Origin: Geobacillus proteiniphilus
GTDB lineage: Bacteria > Bacillota > Bacilli > Bacillales > Anoxybacillaceae
Length of the DNA stretch: 64,000 nucleotides
Assembly: GCF_001908025.1 (NCBI RefSeq)
Contig: NZ_MQMG01000005.1
Coordinates: 1 to 64,000 of the forward strand
Direction: 5' to 3'
A program made the translations under genes and the position numbers. Below the pieces are notes generated by a model that was given only the letters and a program-made list of their open reading frames with translations, was not told the origin of the DNA and made no database searches. This document shows positions 56,061 to 64,000 of this stretch, one piece after another (the first letter of the stretch is position 1; each line of letters opens with the position of its first letter).

Positions 56061-56300
56061 TTACGGGATGTTCCATTGTTTCAGTTTAGCGGTCAGTTCG
56101 GCGAGCGACGTTTCGGACGCTTGGGAGGCGGCGTTGTTTTCCGCTTGGATGGCAAGATACACTTCTTTGCGGTGGATATCGATGTGTTTTGGCGCGTTGA
56201 TGCCGAGTTTCACTTGGTCGCCTTGGATGGCGAGGACGGTGATTTCGATGTCATCGCCGATTTGGATCGCTTCTTTGATTTTGCGCGTTAAGACAAGCAT
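56061..56300 (-). CDS. csrA: Carbon storage regulator CsrA
   Basis: 79 aa RNA-binding dimer ([40 protein letters not shown]). Binds GGA hairpins and blocks hag translation; FliW antagonises it. ATG follows AAAGGAGG. Fourteen nt from fliW. Confidence 0.97.
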   Translation of the reverse strand: MLVLTRKIKEAIQIGDDIEITVLAIQGDQVKLGINAPKHIDIHRKEVYLAIQAENNAASQASETSLAELTAKLKQWNIP

Positions 56301-56313
56301 CGGGCCGCCTCCT

Positions 56314-56748
56314 TTACGTCGCCACTTTTTCCGGGAAGAGGCGATGTTTCGTTTTGTACGGTGTGTTCGTCAAAATGACTTGCTTGCCAAACCGCTTGCG
56401 GGCGTTGATGACAACGGGCGCCTGCAAGTTCGCCGTCGTCTCGTGAAACGGGTCGGCGACGGTGAGGATCACGTACACCGCGACGTCGCGTTCGCTTTCG
56501 ATGTCAAGTTGTTCGACCGTCGCTTCATCCAGTTCAAATTCGTATGTTGGAAAGTACGAAAACGGTTCGATCAAGACAAACCCGAGCGCAGGGGTCTCGA
56601 CCGACTGCAAGATGACAAACGGCGTGTCGGCGAGCGGAAGAAGGACGAACCGCTTCTCGTCCGCGAATCCGGGCAGGCCGTGGGGAAAGTGGACGATGTC
56701 TTGCTCGTTCACCGCCACCGTTCCGTGGTATTTCGTGTCGATGTTCAT
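56314..56748 (-). CDS. fliW: Flagellar assembly factor FliW
   Basis: 144 aa. [20 protein letters not shown] and [20 protein letters not shown] are typical. FliW binds either flagellin or CsrA, coupling flagellin export to its own translation. Adjacent to csrA as in Bacillus. Confidence 0.96.
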   Translation of the reverse strand: MNIDTKYHGTVAVNEQDIVHFPHGLPGFADEKRFVLLPLADTPFVILQSVETPALGFVLIEPFSYFPTYEFELDEATVEQLDIESERDVAVYVILTVADPFHETTANLQAPVVINARKRFGKQVILTNTPYKTKHRLFPEKVAT

Positions 56749-56769
56749 CCCTTGTTCCTCCTATTTTCG

Positions 56770-57324
56770 TCAAATGACGACGTCAATGTGAAGCGACGGG
56801 CGCTGGGCGAGATCGATTCGAACCGCTCCTCGCTTGTAGTGGATCATCGGTTCATGCACTCTCACGTCGATGCGCGGCTTTTGGATGTGCCAGTCAATGT
56901 CAAGCCGCCCAGGTTCGTAGCCGATCTTGACGCTAAACGGCGGCGGGACGAGGGCGATGTTGAACTCAAGCGGGGGGCCTTCACTGTTCGCCGCCGCTTG
57001 CTCGATGAGCGGATCGCCGCCGTTTTCGATGCGCATAAGCTCGTCGCCTTGAACGGCCGTGCGTTCCATATAATCAAGCGCGGCTTGCCGTCCGTCATCG
57101 GCAGCGTCTTCGAGCAATTGGAACACGTGCTTGTTGTTCACCGCCGCCCACGCCTGCGACTGGTTGATCGTCAAGCGCGCGGGAACGGAAGCGATGCGCA
57201 TGTCGGCAGGCGGCTGTTCGATCGTCATCTCGGCGGGCGGTTGGGTGATCTCGAGCCGCACGGGTTCGGTCGAGATCGCCAGCTGAGCGTACATCGCTTC
57301 CATCCTTAGTTGCGGGATGCGCAT
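56770..57324 (-). CDS. yviE: DUF6470 protein, YviE
   Basis: 184 aa from ATG 57324 (MRIPQLRMEAMYAQLAISTE), behind GAAAGGAGG. Beta-rich repeats of the type RLEITQPPAEMTIEQPPADM. Conserved between flgL and fliW in Bacillus; function unknown, presumably flagellar. Confidence 0.9.
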   Translation of the reverse strand: MRIPQLRMEAMYAQLAISTEPVRLEITQPPAEMTIEQPPADMRIASVPARLTINQSQAWAAVNNKHVFQLLEDAADDGRQAALDYMERTAVQGDELMRIENGGDPLIEQAAANSEGPPLEFNIALVPPPFSVKIGYEPGRLDIDWHIQKPRIDVRVHEPMIHYKRGAVRIDLAQRPSLHIDVVI

Positions 57325-57447
57325 GCCCTTCCTCCTTTCAAAGGCTGGTTCGCCTCGTGAGCGGGCGAAAAGAGAAACAGCGGCCACAAACGTTTTCAGT
57401 CGGAGAACCGTTGCTTGGAAGCTGCTGATTCGGCGAAAAAAGCTAGC

Positions 57448-58341
57448 TTAGCGCAAAAAGTCGACCAATGTCGGCTGGATGACGCGCGCGCCGACTGCCA
57501 AGGCGGCGCGGTGGACGCTTTCTTGCGTTTTTAAGTCGGTGATGACTTTTTCGAGATCGACGTCTTCGTTGTCCGACAACATTTTTTCCGCGATCACTTG
57601 TTGGCTGTCGATGCGGTCTTCCATCAGCTCGATCCGGTTCATGCGCGCCCCAAGTTCGGCGCGGACGCCGAGCAAATTCGTCATATGACTGTCGAGCTTG
57701 TCCAAATAGCCCGTGATCTCATCACCTGTCGTATTCGGGTTTTCCAAGGAAGCGGCTAAATTTTGCAAGTCCGCAAACAACCCGCTGCCCGCTCCAAACG
57801 CTGTGCTTGGCGGAATGTTGACCGGAATGTAAATGCCTTTCGCTAGCTCAATGTTCACCTGTTGGCTGTTGGCCGATACCGAAATCGTGCCGTCCGGATT
57901 GACGGTAACAGGCGGCTCGGTCGTTTTCGCGCCGTTAAAGATGTATTTGTCGCCGACTTTCGTATTGGCGATCGTGACCAAATGTTCGGTCAGCTGCCGC
58001 ACTTCTTTGGCGATCGACTGGCGCTGCGTCTCTTCGTATGTATCGTTGCTTGCCTGCACGACGAGTTCGCGGATGCGTTGGAGCGCCTGCGTCGCCTTAT
58101 CGAGCGCCGAATCGGAGTTTTCTACCCAGTTGTACGCTTCAGAGAAATTGCGTTTGAACTGCTCGACTTCAGCCAAATTGGCGCGATAGGCGATTCCTTT
58201 CATGGCGACGACGGGGTCGTCGGACGGGCGGGTGATTTTTTTCCCCGTCGACAGCTGGGTTTGATATTTGTCCAAATTGGCGTAGCTTCGGGTAATCTGC
58301 TTAAGCGTATTGTTCGCCAACATGCTTTGCGTAATGCGCAT
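57448..58341 (-). CDS. flgL: Hook-filament junction protein FlgL (HAP3)
   Basis: 297 aa flagellin-like protein (MRITQSMLANNTLKQITRSY; GKKITRPSDDPVVAMKGIAY) linking hook and filament. ATG 58341 is preferred over GTG 58344; AGGTGA lies 6 nt before it. Ten nt from flgK. Confidence 0.95.
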   Translation of the reverse strand: MRITQSMLANNTLKQITRSYANLDKYQTQLSTGKKITRPSDDPVVAMKGIAYRANLAEVEQFKRNFSEAYNWVENSDSALDKATQALQRIRELVVQASNDTYEETQRQSIAKEVRQLTEHLVTIANTKVGDKYIFNGAKTTEPPVTVNPDGTISVSANSQQVNIELAKGIYIPVNIPPSTAFGAGSGLFADLQNLAASLENPNTTGDEITGYLDKLDSHMTNLLGVRAELGARMNRIELMEDRIDSQQVIAEKMLSDNEDVDLEKVITDLKTQESVHRAALAVGARVIQPTLVDFLR

Positions 58342-58351
58342 CACCGTTCAC

Positions 58352-59947
58352 CTACCTTCCGACCACGCCCATGCCGTTGATGAGTTTATCGAGCATTTCG
58401 TCAATCACCGTGATTTGCCTTGCCGCGGCGTTATAGGCGTGCTGGTATTTGATCATGTTCATCATCTCTTCGTCAAGCGACACGGAGCTCACCGATTGGC
58501 GCTTCTCTTCAACCGACTGGCGCAATGTTTCACTGTTGCTTTTCATCCGGTTCGCCTGTTCGCCATCGACGCCAAGCTGGCCGATCCAGCCTTGGTAGTT
58601 CGTTTCGACCGTGCCCGATGAAAGCGGCAGGCTGAGCGATGCCAGATTGACCGAGACCCCGTCTTGCAGTGAAACGGTCGCATTGGACAGAAGCAGGCTG
58701 CGGACGTTGGCCAGGTTAATGGCGTTGTTGCCATTTCCCGTTTCCCCGCTTTTCGTCGCAGCGGCGATGTTCGCCAAATCACCGATATCCACGGCCAGTT
58801 GAATCGTTTTCGCCGCGCCGCTCACCGCGCCGATCCCAGCAAAAAACGGATGATTCGTGCTTCCGTTCAGGCCGTAGCCTTGTTGGTGTACGGCGTTAAA
58901 TACCGTGCCGAACGTATAGGCGAGTTTGTCCAAGTTCGCCAGCATGTCTGGGTACAACCCTTTGACGATCGGCTGGCCGCTGGCGTCGGTTCCGGTTTGA
59001 TAGCCGTATCCTTCGATCAATCCGCGCAATTTGCCGTTCGGAAGAGAGGAAAAGGAAACGGTTGTTCCGCCTATATCGAGCGCATTGACACCTGAAGCGG
59101 GAGGCATTTCCTTCACCCCATCGCCGTCGACGTCGCTGCCGTCGGGGAACGAAACCGATGAGGCGTTGCGGCCTTGTACGAGATACACTTTGTTATTCCC
59201 GTCCAGCACATAGACATCATACGTCCCTTCCGCCGCTGGAAGAGAGTTGCCCCCGACGGGACGTTTTTCGACTTGAATATCAACGAACTGTGACAGCTGG
59301 TCGATCAACCGATCCCGCTCATCATACAAGTCGTTGGGCAAATAGCCGTTCGGCTCGATTTCGGCAATTCGTTCGTTTAAGGCGCGGATTTGGTTCAAAA
59401 GGGAGTTGATTTCCGTCACCGCCACCCCGATTTGCGAGCCGATGTCCGTGCGGATTTGCGTGAGTGAATTGGATAAATAATGGAAAGTCTCAACGACGGC
59501 TAGCCCGCGCTGGCGGACGACGGAACGCGCGCCTTCGTTCTCCGGGTGGGTGCTCAAATCTTGAAGCGCCTGCCAAAACTGGTCCATCGTTTTCGCCAGT
59601 CCATTGTCGGATGGTTCGTTCATGATGTCTTCCATTTTCGCCGCTGCCTCGGCGCGCGCTTCCCAGTAGCCGAGCTTGCTGTTTTCGCCGCGGTATTGGA
59701 CGTCCAAAAAGTATTCGCGCACCCGTTCGACCGACGACGTTTCCACCCCTGTCCCCATTTGCCCTGGGATGTTCGGGCGGTTGAGCCCAGGCGTCGGGAA
59801 CGGCGGCGTCGGCCGCAATTGGACGCGCTGCCGTGTATACCCTTCCGTATTGGCGTTGGCAATGTTATGCCCTGTCGTATACAAGGCGGCCTGTTGCGCC
59901 ATCATGCCGCGCCGGGCGGCTTCGAGTCCGTGAAATGTCGAGAGCAT
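58352..59947 (-). CDS. flgK: Hook-filament junction protein FlgK (HAP1)
   Basis: 531 aa. Flagellar rod/hook N-terminal motif (HNIANANTEGYTRQRVQLRP) and C-terminal FlgK motif (LDEEMMNMIKYQHAYNAAAR, QITVIDEMLDKLINGMGVVG). ATG follows AAGGAGGAG. Confidence 0.96.
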   Translation of the reverse strand: MLSTFHGLEAARRGMMAQQAALYTTGHNIANANTEGYTRQRVQLRPTPPFPTPGLNRPNIPGQMGTGVETSSVERVREYFLDVQYRGENSKLGYWEARAEAAAKMEDIMNEPSDNGLAKTMDQFWQALQDLSTHPENEGARSVVRQRGLAVVETFHYLSNSLTQIRTDIGSQIGVAVTEINSLLNQIRALNERIAEIEPNGYLPNDLYDERDRLIDQLSQFVDIQVEKRPVGGNSLPAAEGTYDVYVLDGNNKVYLVQGRNASSVSFPDGSDVDGDGVKEMPPASGVNALDIGGTTVSFSSLPNGKLRGLIEGYGYQTGTDASGQPIVKGLYPDMLANLDKLAYTFGTVFNAVHQQGYGLNGSTNHPFFAGIGAVSGAAKTIQLAVDIGDLANIAAATKSGETGNGNNAINLANVRSLLLSNATVSLQDGVSVNLASLSLPLSSGTVETNYQGWIGQLGVDGEQANRMKSNSETLRQSVEEKRQSVSSVSLDEEMMNMIKYQHAYNAAARQITVIDEMLDKLINGMGVVGR

Positions 59948-59958
59948 CGTTCTCCTCC

Positions 59959-60426
59959 TTACGCTTTCGATTCAAACAACGGGCGGTCGGGCAACGGTGC
60001 ATATTCTTGCGTGCAGCTGTAAGTGGACGGCGTTGGGGTGAACGTCTCGATCATGGCGGTGACAAACTGGAGCGACTGCTCAATGAGCTGGCGGTTTAAT
60101 TCATTCGCTTCCGCCACCGCGTTCACCGCCTGTTTCAGCCGCTCACGGCATTCACGCAGTTCCTCGCGCTCCTTGCCTTTCGCCATCGCCTCGCATTGGG
60201 CGACGGTCGCCGTTTCATCGCCGAGCACCTCTTTCAGCCAGCGCCGCCGCCGTTCTTCGAGTTGGCGGATGGCCAAAATATGCTTTTGTTCATCGGCAAG
60301 CAAGGCCGACAGCGCCTCGATGTCGTTTTTCTTCAACGCTTCCGTCTTCCGCCGCGAAAGCGCCAGCAAGCTTTCATGCAGCTCGATGTGCGTCCGCAAA
60401 AGATGGATGAGTGCCGCAAACGTCAT
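59959..60426 (-). CDS. flgN: Flagellar export chaperone FlgN (YvyG)
   Basis: 155 aa, all-helical (FAALIHLLRTHIELHESLLA; RKTEALKKNDIEALSALLAD). FlgN chaperones FlgK and FlgL for export. ATG 60426 follows GGAAGCGG. Between flgM and flgK as usual. Confidence 0.9.
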   Translation of the reverse strand: MTFAALIHLLRTHIELHESLLALSRRKTEALKKNDIEALSALLADEQKHILAIRQLEERRRRWLKEVLGDETATVAQCEAMAKGKEREELRECRERLKQAVNAVAEANELNRQLIEQSLQFVTAMIETFTPTPSTYSCTQEYAPLPDRPLFESKA

Positions 60427-60441
60427 CACGATCCGCTTCCT

Positions 60442-60708
60442 TTATCGATGGTTTCGGTAATAGTCGATCATCCGCTTGGCGACCGCCCGCGGGTCGACTT
60501 GGTATGCGCCGTTTTCGATTTGCCGCCGCAGCTCGTCCAGCTTCGCCTGCCGCGCCTGTTCCCAGCTTGACGCTTCTTGCAGCTCTTTTGCTTCTTTCGA
60601 AATTTCCACTTGATCGCTAGGCGCCTTCTCCGTCGCCAGCCGCTCCGTTTTGGCGAGCTGACGCTGGTACGGGTTGACGCCCATCGGTCCAATATGGTGG
60701 ATTTTCAT
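60442..60708 (-). CDS. flgM: Anti-sigma-D factor FlgM
   Basis: 88 aa (MKIHHIGPMGVNPYQRQLAK ... VDPRAVAKRMIDYYRNHR). Holds sigma-D inactive until hook completion. ATG 60708 has AGGTGA 5 nt upstream. A sigma-D promoter precedes it, giving feedback. Confidence 0.93.
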   Translation of the reverse strand: MKIHHIGPMGVNPYQRQLAKTERLATEKAPSDQVEISKEAKELQEASSWEQARQAKLDELRRQIENGAYQVDPRAVAKRMIDYYRNHR

Positions 60709-60756
60709 CACATTCACCTCGCTTGACCGGCGCTTGTTTGCATTTGGCTATTGTTT

Positions 60757-60783
60757 ATATCGGAACGTTGACGGAAATGTTTA
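60757..60783 (-). promoter_or_regulatory. Sigma-D promoter of flgM
   Basis: TAAA (60783-60780, overlapping the yvyF stop), 15-bp spacer, TCCGATAT (60764-60757), one mismatch from consensus. Confidence 0.87.
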
Positions 60784-61191
60784 GCGTTCTTGATAGTCTT
60801 GGGTGTAATAAGTCGCATGGCGGGGACGAGCTTCTTTTTCCTTTTCCCCCTCCGCCCGGCGCAAGTCGGCTTGCAGCTGGCCTAAACATTTCGCGCACAG
60901 CCGCCCTTCACGGATCATCGCTCCGCACGAGTCGCAAGGATAGCCGAGATTCGGAAAATGGACGAGCTGCAGCCGCCCCGCGCGAATCCATTTGATGATC
61001 AACTTCTCCTCAACGCCTGTTGCATCAACAACTTGCGCCATCGTCGCCGTGCGGTTTTCCCGTTTGCGCAAAAAGGCGTAAACGCGTTCAAATTGCCGTT
61101 CTTCCTCTTGATAGCACGATTCACATACGTCGCGAACGGAGTGTTTGACAAACAACCGCCCGCACTTCGCGCAATTTGCTAGTTCTGCCAC
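60781..61191 (-). CDS. yvyF: Flagellar operon zinc-ribbon protein YvyF
   Basis: 136 aa. Cys pairs at both ends (CAKCGRLF...CESCYQ; CDSCGAMI...CAKCLG) suggest two zinc ribbons around a helical HTH-like centre (MAQVVDATGVEEKLIIKWIR). Conserved upstream of flgM; role unclear. Confidence 0.92.
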   Translation of the reverse strand: MAELANCAKCGRLFVKHSVRDVCESCYQEEERQFERVYAFLRKRENRTATMAQVVDATGVEEKLIIKWIRAGRLQLVHFPNLGYPCDSCGAMIREGRLCAKCLGQLQADLRRAEGEKEKEARPRHATYYTQDYQER

Positions 61192-61312
61192 CGTCTTCCC
61201 CTCCCGATTGCCGACATCAAATCGCTTTGTTGATCAATCAGCTTCCTCAACCGCCACATGAAGGCCTTCTAGGCCGGCTGCGGCAAACAGAGCGTTTCAA
61301 CACACCGATCCA

Positions 61313-61750
61313 TTATGTATAAATATTGATGATCAGCCCTTGAATCTCGCCGACGAGCCGCAAAATCTCGAGCCCACGCTGCTCTTTTTGCAGCACTTCG
61401 TTCGTCAGTTCAACGAGCTTTTGATCGACTTCCTTCACGAGTTTATAAATGCGCGCCCGCCCGCCGCGGCTGAAGCCGCGCTGTTCTTCAAGTTGAAGGC
61501 CGTTTTTCACGGCGTCGTCCAAAAACGCCTTGACGAGCTGTTTATATTTGCGCAAATCCTCAACCGTCCGTGACTCGGCGAGCTTTTTCCCTTGCTCCTC
61601 GATTTGCCGGACTTGTTCGTTGATCCGCTCCCATACGACGTTGCGGCGCGTTTTCGCCATGACTTCGGTGAATGACACCGATTCCATCGGTGTTTCATCT
61701 TTGCGGCTCACGTTCACCAGCCCAGCGCGCGTGATTTTTTGCACTTCCAT
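61313..61750 (-). CDS. YaaR family protein (DUF327)
   Basis: 145 aa from ATG 61750 (MEVQKITRAGLVNVSRKDET); GAGAGGTGATGG lies upstream. Helical core FTEVMAKTRRNVVWERINEQ and GFSRGGRARIYKLVKEVDQK match the YaaR group, of unknown function. Here it is placed between a flagellin gene and yvyF, suggesting a flagellar link by position. Confidence 0.85.
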   Translation of the reverse strand: MEVQKITRAGLVNVSRKDETPMESVSFTEVMAKTRRNVVWERINEQVRQIEEQGKKLAESRTVEDLRKYKQLVKAFLDDAVKNGLQLEEQRGFSRGGRARIYKLVKEVDQKLVELTNEVLQKEQRGLEILRLVGEIQGLIINIYT

Positions 61751-61791
61751 CGCCATCACCTCTCGTTACCTCCATTATCGCACAGCGATAG

Positions 61792-61820
61792 GAAAAGGGC
61801 GAGGCTTTTATGCCCCGCCC
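61792..61820 (-). terminator. Terminator of the second flagellin gene
   Basis: Minus strand GGGCGGGGC-ATAAAA-GCCTCGCCC then TTTTCC, 12 nt past the stop. Confidence 0.85.
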
Positions 61821-61832
61821 GATGCGGTCAGA

Positions 61833-64000
61833 TTAGCTTTTCAACAGCTGCAAAATCCCTTGCGGCAGCTGATTCGATTGCGCGAGCATCGCCTGCGCCG
61901 CCTGCGTCAAAATGTTGTTTTTCGTAAATTCGGCCATCTCCATCGCCATATCCGTATCGCGGATGCGGGATTCGGACGATGTTAAGTTTTCTTCCGCCGT
62001 TTTCAAGTTATTGATCGTGTGTTCAAGACGATTCTGCACAGCCCCTAAACTCGATCGTTGTTCCGATACGCGGGCGATGGCATAATCACAAACTTTTACA
62101 GCCGCTGTCGCCTTTTCGTGCGTCGTTACATCAAGAGCATATTCCGTCACGTCGCCATTGTTGACGCCAGCAGTACTCGTATAATAGGCGGTGACGGTTT
62201 CCCCTAAATGGTTTGTGAATGAAACGGTTCCGCCAGCGCTGTTGCCGGAAAGTTTTAAAGCGAGCGCACGCATATCGTCAATGCCGACGCTTAACATTTG
62301 TCCTTCATTCGCGCCGATTTGAATTTTCAGCGACTGGTCGTTCGTTCCTCCTGTGATCGTAAAGGAAGCTTCGCCATTCGTCAGCGCCCCAATGTCCATC
62401 GTGAGGTCGCCATTATGGAAACGCAATGTCGTATTTGGGGCGATATTGTTCAACGTCTCGACCTCAACGCCGTTCGTGCTCAACGTTGCTTTTGTCGCGA
62501 CCGTTGCCCCTACCGTAAACGTCCGTGTTCCCGCCGACAATGTGCCAGTCGTAAACGAAACGCCTGTGCCGCTGCCAAACGAATACGTGCCGTTATTGTC
62601 GACAATGAGCGTCGGTGCGCCAGAAACAGCAGTACCTGATGCATCGACGAGTGTCGCTGTATACGATGAAGTCGTGCCAACGTTAATCTGTACCGTTGTA
62701 TCCCCTGTCGCATAGTCAGTGATATTGTCGGCTGTATCAACGAAAATGCCGCCGTTTAAGGTGAGATTGTCACCTGCATTAAACGTGGTGAAAGTTGTCC
62801 CATCAGTCGAGTATGAAAGCGTGCTCTGTACGCCAAACGTGGCCATTTGGTTGATGTTCGCGTTGGCGTATCCGTTATGGTTGATCGTGTAACTAATCCC
62901 ATCCGAGCCATTAATGGTCACATTGCCAGCCATCCCATCCGTCGGAGTGATGGTAGCTGTTCCGATTTGCGTTCCATTTTTCTCCAAAGACAGCGCGACG
63001 TCGATATCAAATTCGTTGTATTTTCCGTTTTCGTTAGCTGCAGCTAGCGCTCCGTTAATACCGGAAATCGTCGTAAAGGAAACGCCGAGCTTGTTGCCGA
63101 ATGAATCATAAAACTCATAGTTTTGTTGGTTATTGTCCAAGATGACCGCCTGAGATAAAGGATTCCCATTTTTATCTTGCAAAGTCACCGTAAACATTCC
63201 GGATCCCGTCGATGTTTCCGCATAGACAAGACGGAAATCTTCTCCTTTTAATGAAAATTTGCTAGAGTCAATATTGACATTAGTAATATATAGACCACTA
63301 GCCGTCCCGTTTTGCACACCAGAAGCTTGGGACTTTGTTCGTATCGTAAACGCATCCGATGGATTTAGGTCCGCAGAGGTGGAAAATTGCACTCCTATCA
63401 GACCCGTTCCGCCCGCTTGGAAATTGTTCGCATCATTCGTGCGACGAATGTATAAGCTCACCGTTCCATCGCTTAGCGGGGAATTCGGTGCAATAGACAC
63501 TGCATCAATCTCTGGTGATAATGCTGGGTTATTTGTAATTACCTTTACGTCCTGTTGTTCAATTTTAACCCCATATGTACTGCCAACCGCCAAGTTCGAC
63601 GTCGGGTCTAACGTAATTTGTTGCACCCCGCCGGCAACTGGGCCAGTGCTTTGCAGTGACTTCGTAGCAACGTCTTCGATTTTCACCTTGTAATCTCCGG
63701 CCACAATCGTGCTTTCCGGATCTAACTTTAGGCTCGTCCCATCGATCGTTGTGCTGCCTGCTGAAAAGCTGCCTGCAGCAATTTGCACACTTCTTGCTTG
63801 GCTGGAAACGGACTCATTGAGCAATTTTTTCGTGTTGTATTCGGTGGAGTTGGCAATTCGGTTAATTTCAGATGTTAACTGGTTAATTTCTTTTTGAATG
63901 GCTTCCCGATCTTCTGACGTATTCGTATCATTCGCCGCCTGCACGGCCAACTCGCGCATCCGTTGCAGGATGCTGTGGACTTCGTTTAACGCCCCTTCCG
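61833..64000 (-). CDS. Second flagellin, large, with a hypervariable central domain (partial)
   Basis: At least 721 residues are inside the window; the start lies beyond 64000. Conserved ends are present: [20 protein letters not shown] near the right edge and [20 protein letters not shown] ... LPQGILQLLKS at the C-terminus. Between them are ~550 residues of Thr/Asn/Gly-rich beta sequence (for example DSSKFSLKGEDFRLVYAETS), lower in GC, the usual outer D2/D3 region but unusually long. The equivalent of the hag intron site (RDTD-MAMEM) is uninterrupted here. Confidence 0.93.
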   Translation of the reverse strand, partial: EGALNEVHSILQRMRELAVQAANDTNTSEDREAIQKEINQLTSEINRIANSTEYNTKKLLNESVSSQARSVQIAAGSFSAGSTTIDGTSLKLDPESTIVAGDYKVKIEDVATKSLQSTGPVAGGVQQITLDPTSNLAVGSTYGVKIEQQDVKVITNNPALSPEIDAVSIAPNSPLSDGTVSLYIRRTNDANNFQAGGTGLIGVQFSTSADLNPSDAFTIRTKSQASGVQNGTASGLYITNVNIDSSKFSLKGEDFRLVYAETSTGSGMFTVTLQDKNGNPLSQAVILDNNQQNYEFYDSFGNKLGVSFTTISGINGALAAANENGKYNEFDIDVALSLEKNGTQIGTATITPTDGMAGNVTINGSDGISYTINHNGYANANINQMATFGVQSTLSYSTDGTTFTTFNAGDNLTLNGGIFVDTADNITDYATGDTTVQINVGTTSSYTATLVDASGTAVSGAPTLIVDNNGTYSFGSGTGVSFTTGTLSAGTRTFTVGATVATKATLSTNGVEVETLNNIAPNTTLRFHNGDLTMDIGALTNGEASFTITGGTNDQSLKIQIGANEGQMLSVGIDDMRALALKLSGNSAGGTVSFTNHLGETVTAYYTSTAGVNNGDVTEYALDVTTHEKATAAVKVCDYAIARVSEQRSSLGAVQNRLEHTINNLKTAEENLTSSESRIRDTDMAMEMAEFTKNNILTQAAQAMLAQSNQLPQGILQLLKS

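Noticed and set aside
56068-57309. Plus-strand open frame of 413 codons over csrA, fliW and yviE
   Set aside because: Covers three clear minus-strand genes; a composition artefact.

Overview
The window is a chromosomal segment of a thermophilic Bacillaceae, almost certainly Geobacillus or a close relative. The evidence is high GC in the core genes with AT-rich accessory patches, UvrA and UvrB sequences of the G. stearothermophilus/B. caldotenax type, gene order matching Bacillus subtilis over long stretches, and a flagellin gene split by a group I intron. No tRNA, rRNA or CRISPR array was seen.

Layout. 1-4.7 kb: histidine operon hisZ-G-D-B-H on the minus strand, running off the left edge. 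4.7-8.9 kb: an AT-rich accessory block (decayed secreted-protein genes, a PemK/MazF-like toxin behind a broken HTH gene, an IS remnant, two unknown genes, a MITE). It is bounded and subdivided by copies of the 3' end and terminator of the acyltransferase gene yvoF. 8.9-13 kb: hprK-lgt-yvoD-ppaX-yvoF (carbon catabolite control, lipoprotein maturation). 13-20.5 kb: yvlD, a DUF4870 gene, csbA-uvrB-uvrA with a LexA box, minJ. 20.7-25.9 kb: racA, ykoS-ykoT, ctpB. 26-33.6 kb: accessory block with a pirin gene split by a complete IS608-like IS200/IS605 element, a c-di-GMP-I riboswitch ahead of a thrombospondin type 3 repeat secreted protein, and a mer (mercury) cluster with a frameshifted merE. 33.6-42.7 kb: an M23 hydrolase next to ftsEX, cccB, a YitT protein, a RelE/ParE-like toxin-antitoxin cassette inserted at the prfB terminator, prfB (programmed frameshift) and secA. 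42.8-45.6 kb: a heptad-repeat coiled-coil protein, hpf, and an HD-GYP protein with a degenerate HD motif.

45.8-64 kb: the late flagellar cluster on the minus strand: yvyF, flgM, flgN, flgK, flgL, yviE, fliW, csrA, hag, then flaG, fliD, fliS, fliT. An island (49.3-54.3 kb) sits between hag and flaG. It carries DarT/DarG (DNA ADP-ribosylation toxin-antitoxin), a dead tnpB, an unrecognised tightly overlapping three-gene operon and an unknown cytoplasmic protein. Upstream of yvyF are a YaaR-family gene and a second, much larger flagellin gene that leaves the window on the right.

How it works together: FlgM, FliW and CsrA regulate flagellin output through sigma-D promoters and a CsrA hairpin in the hag leader. 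The hag message must also splice out a 364-nt intron to make a full-length filament protein. FtsEX, the M23 hydrolase, MinJ, RacA and CtpB are division and sporulation functions. The clearest recurring pattern is that accessory cargo sits exactly at intrinsic terminators and is flanked by direct copies of the host gene's terminator (yvoF three times, prfB twice).
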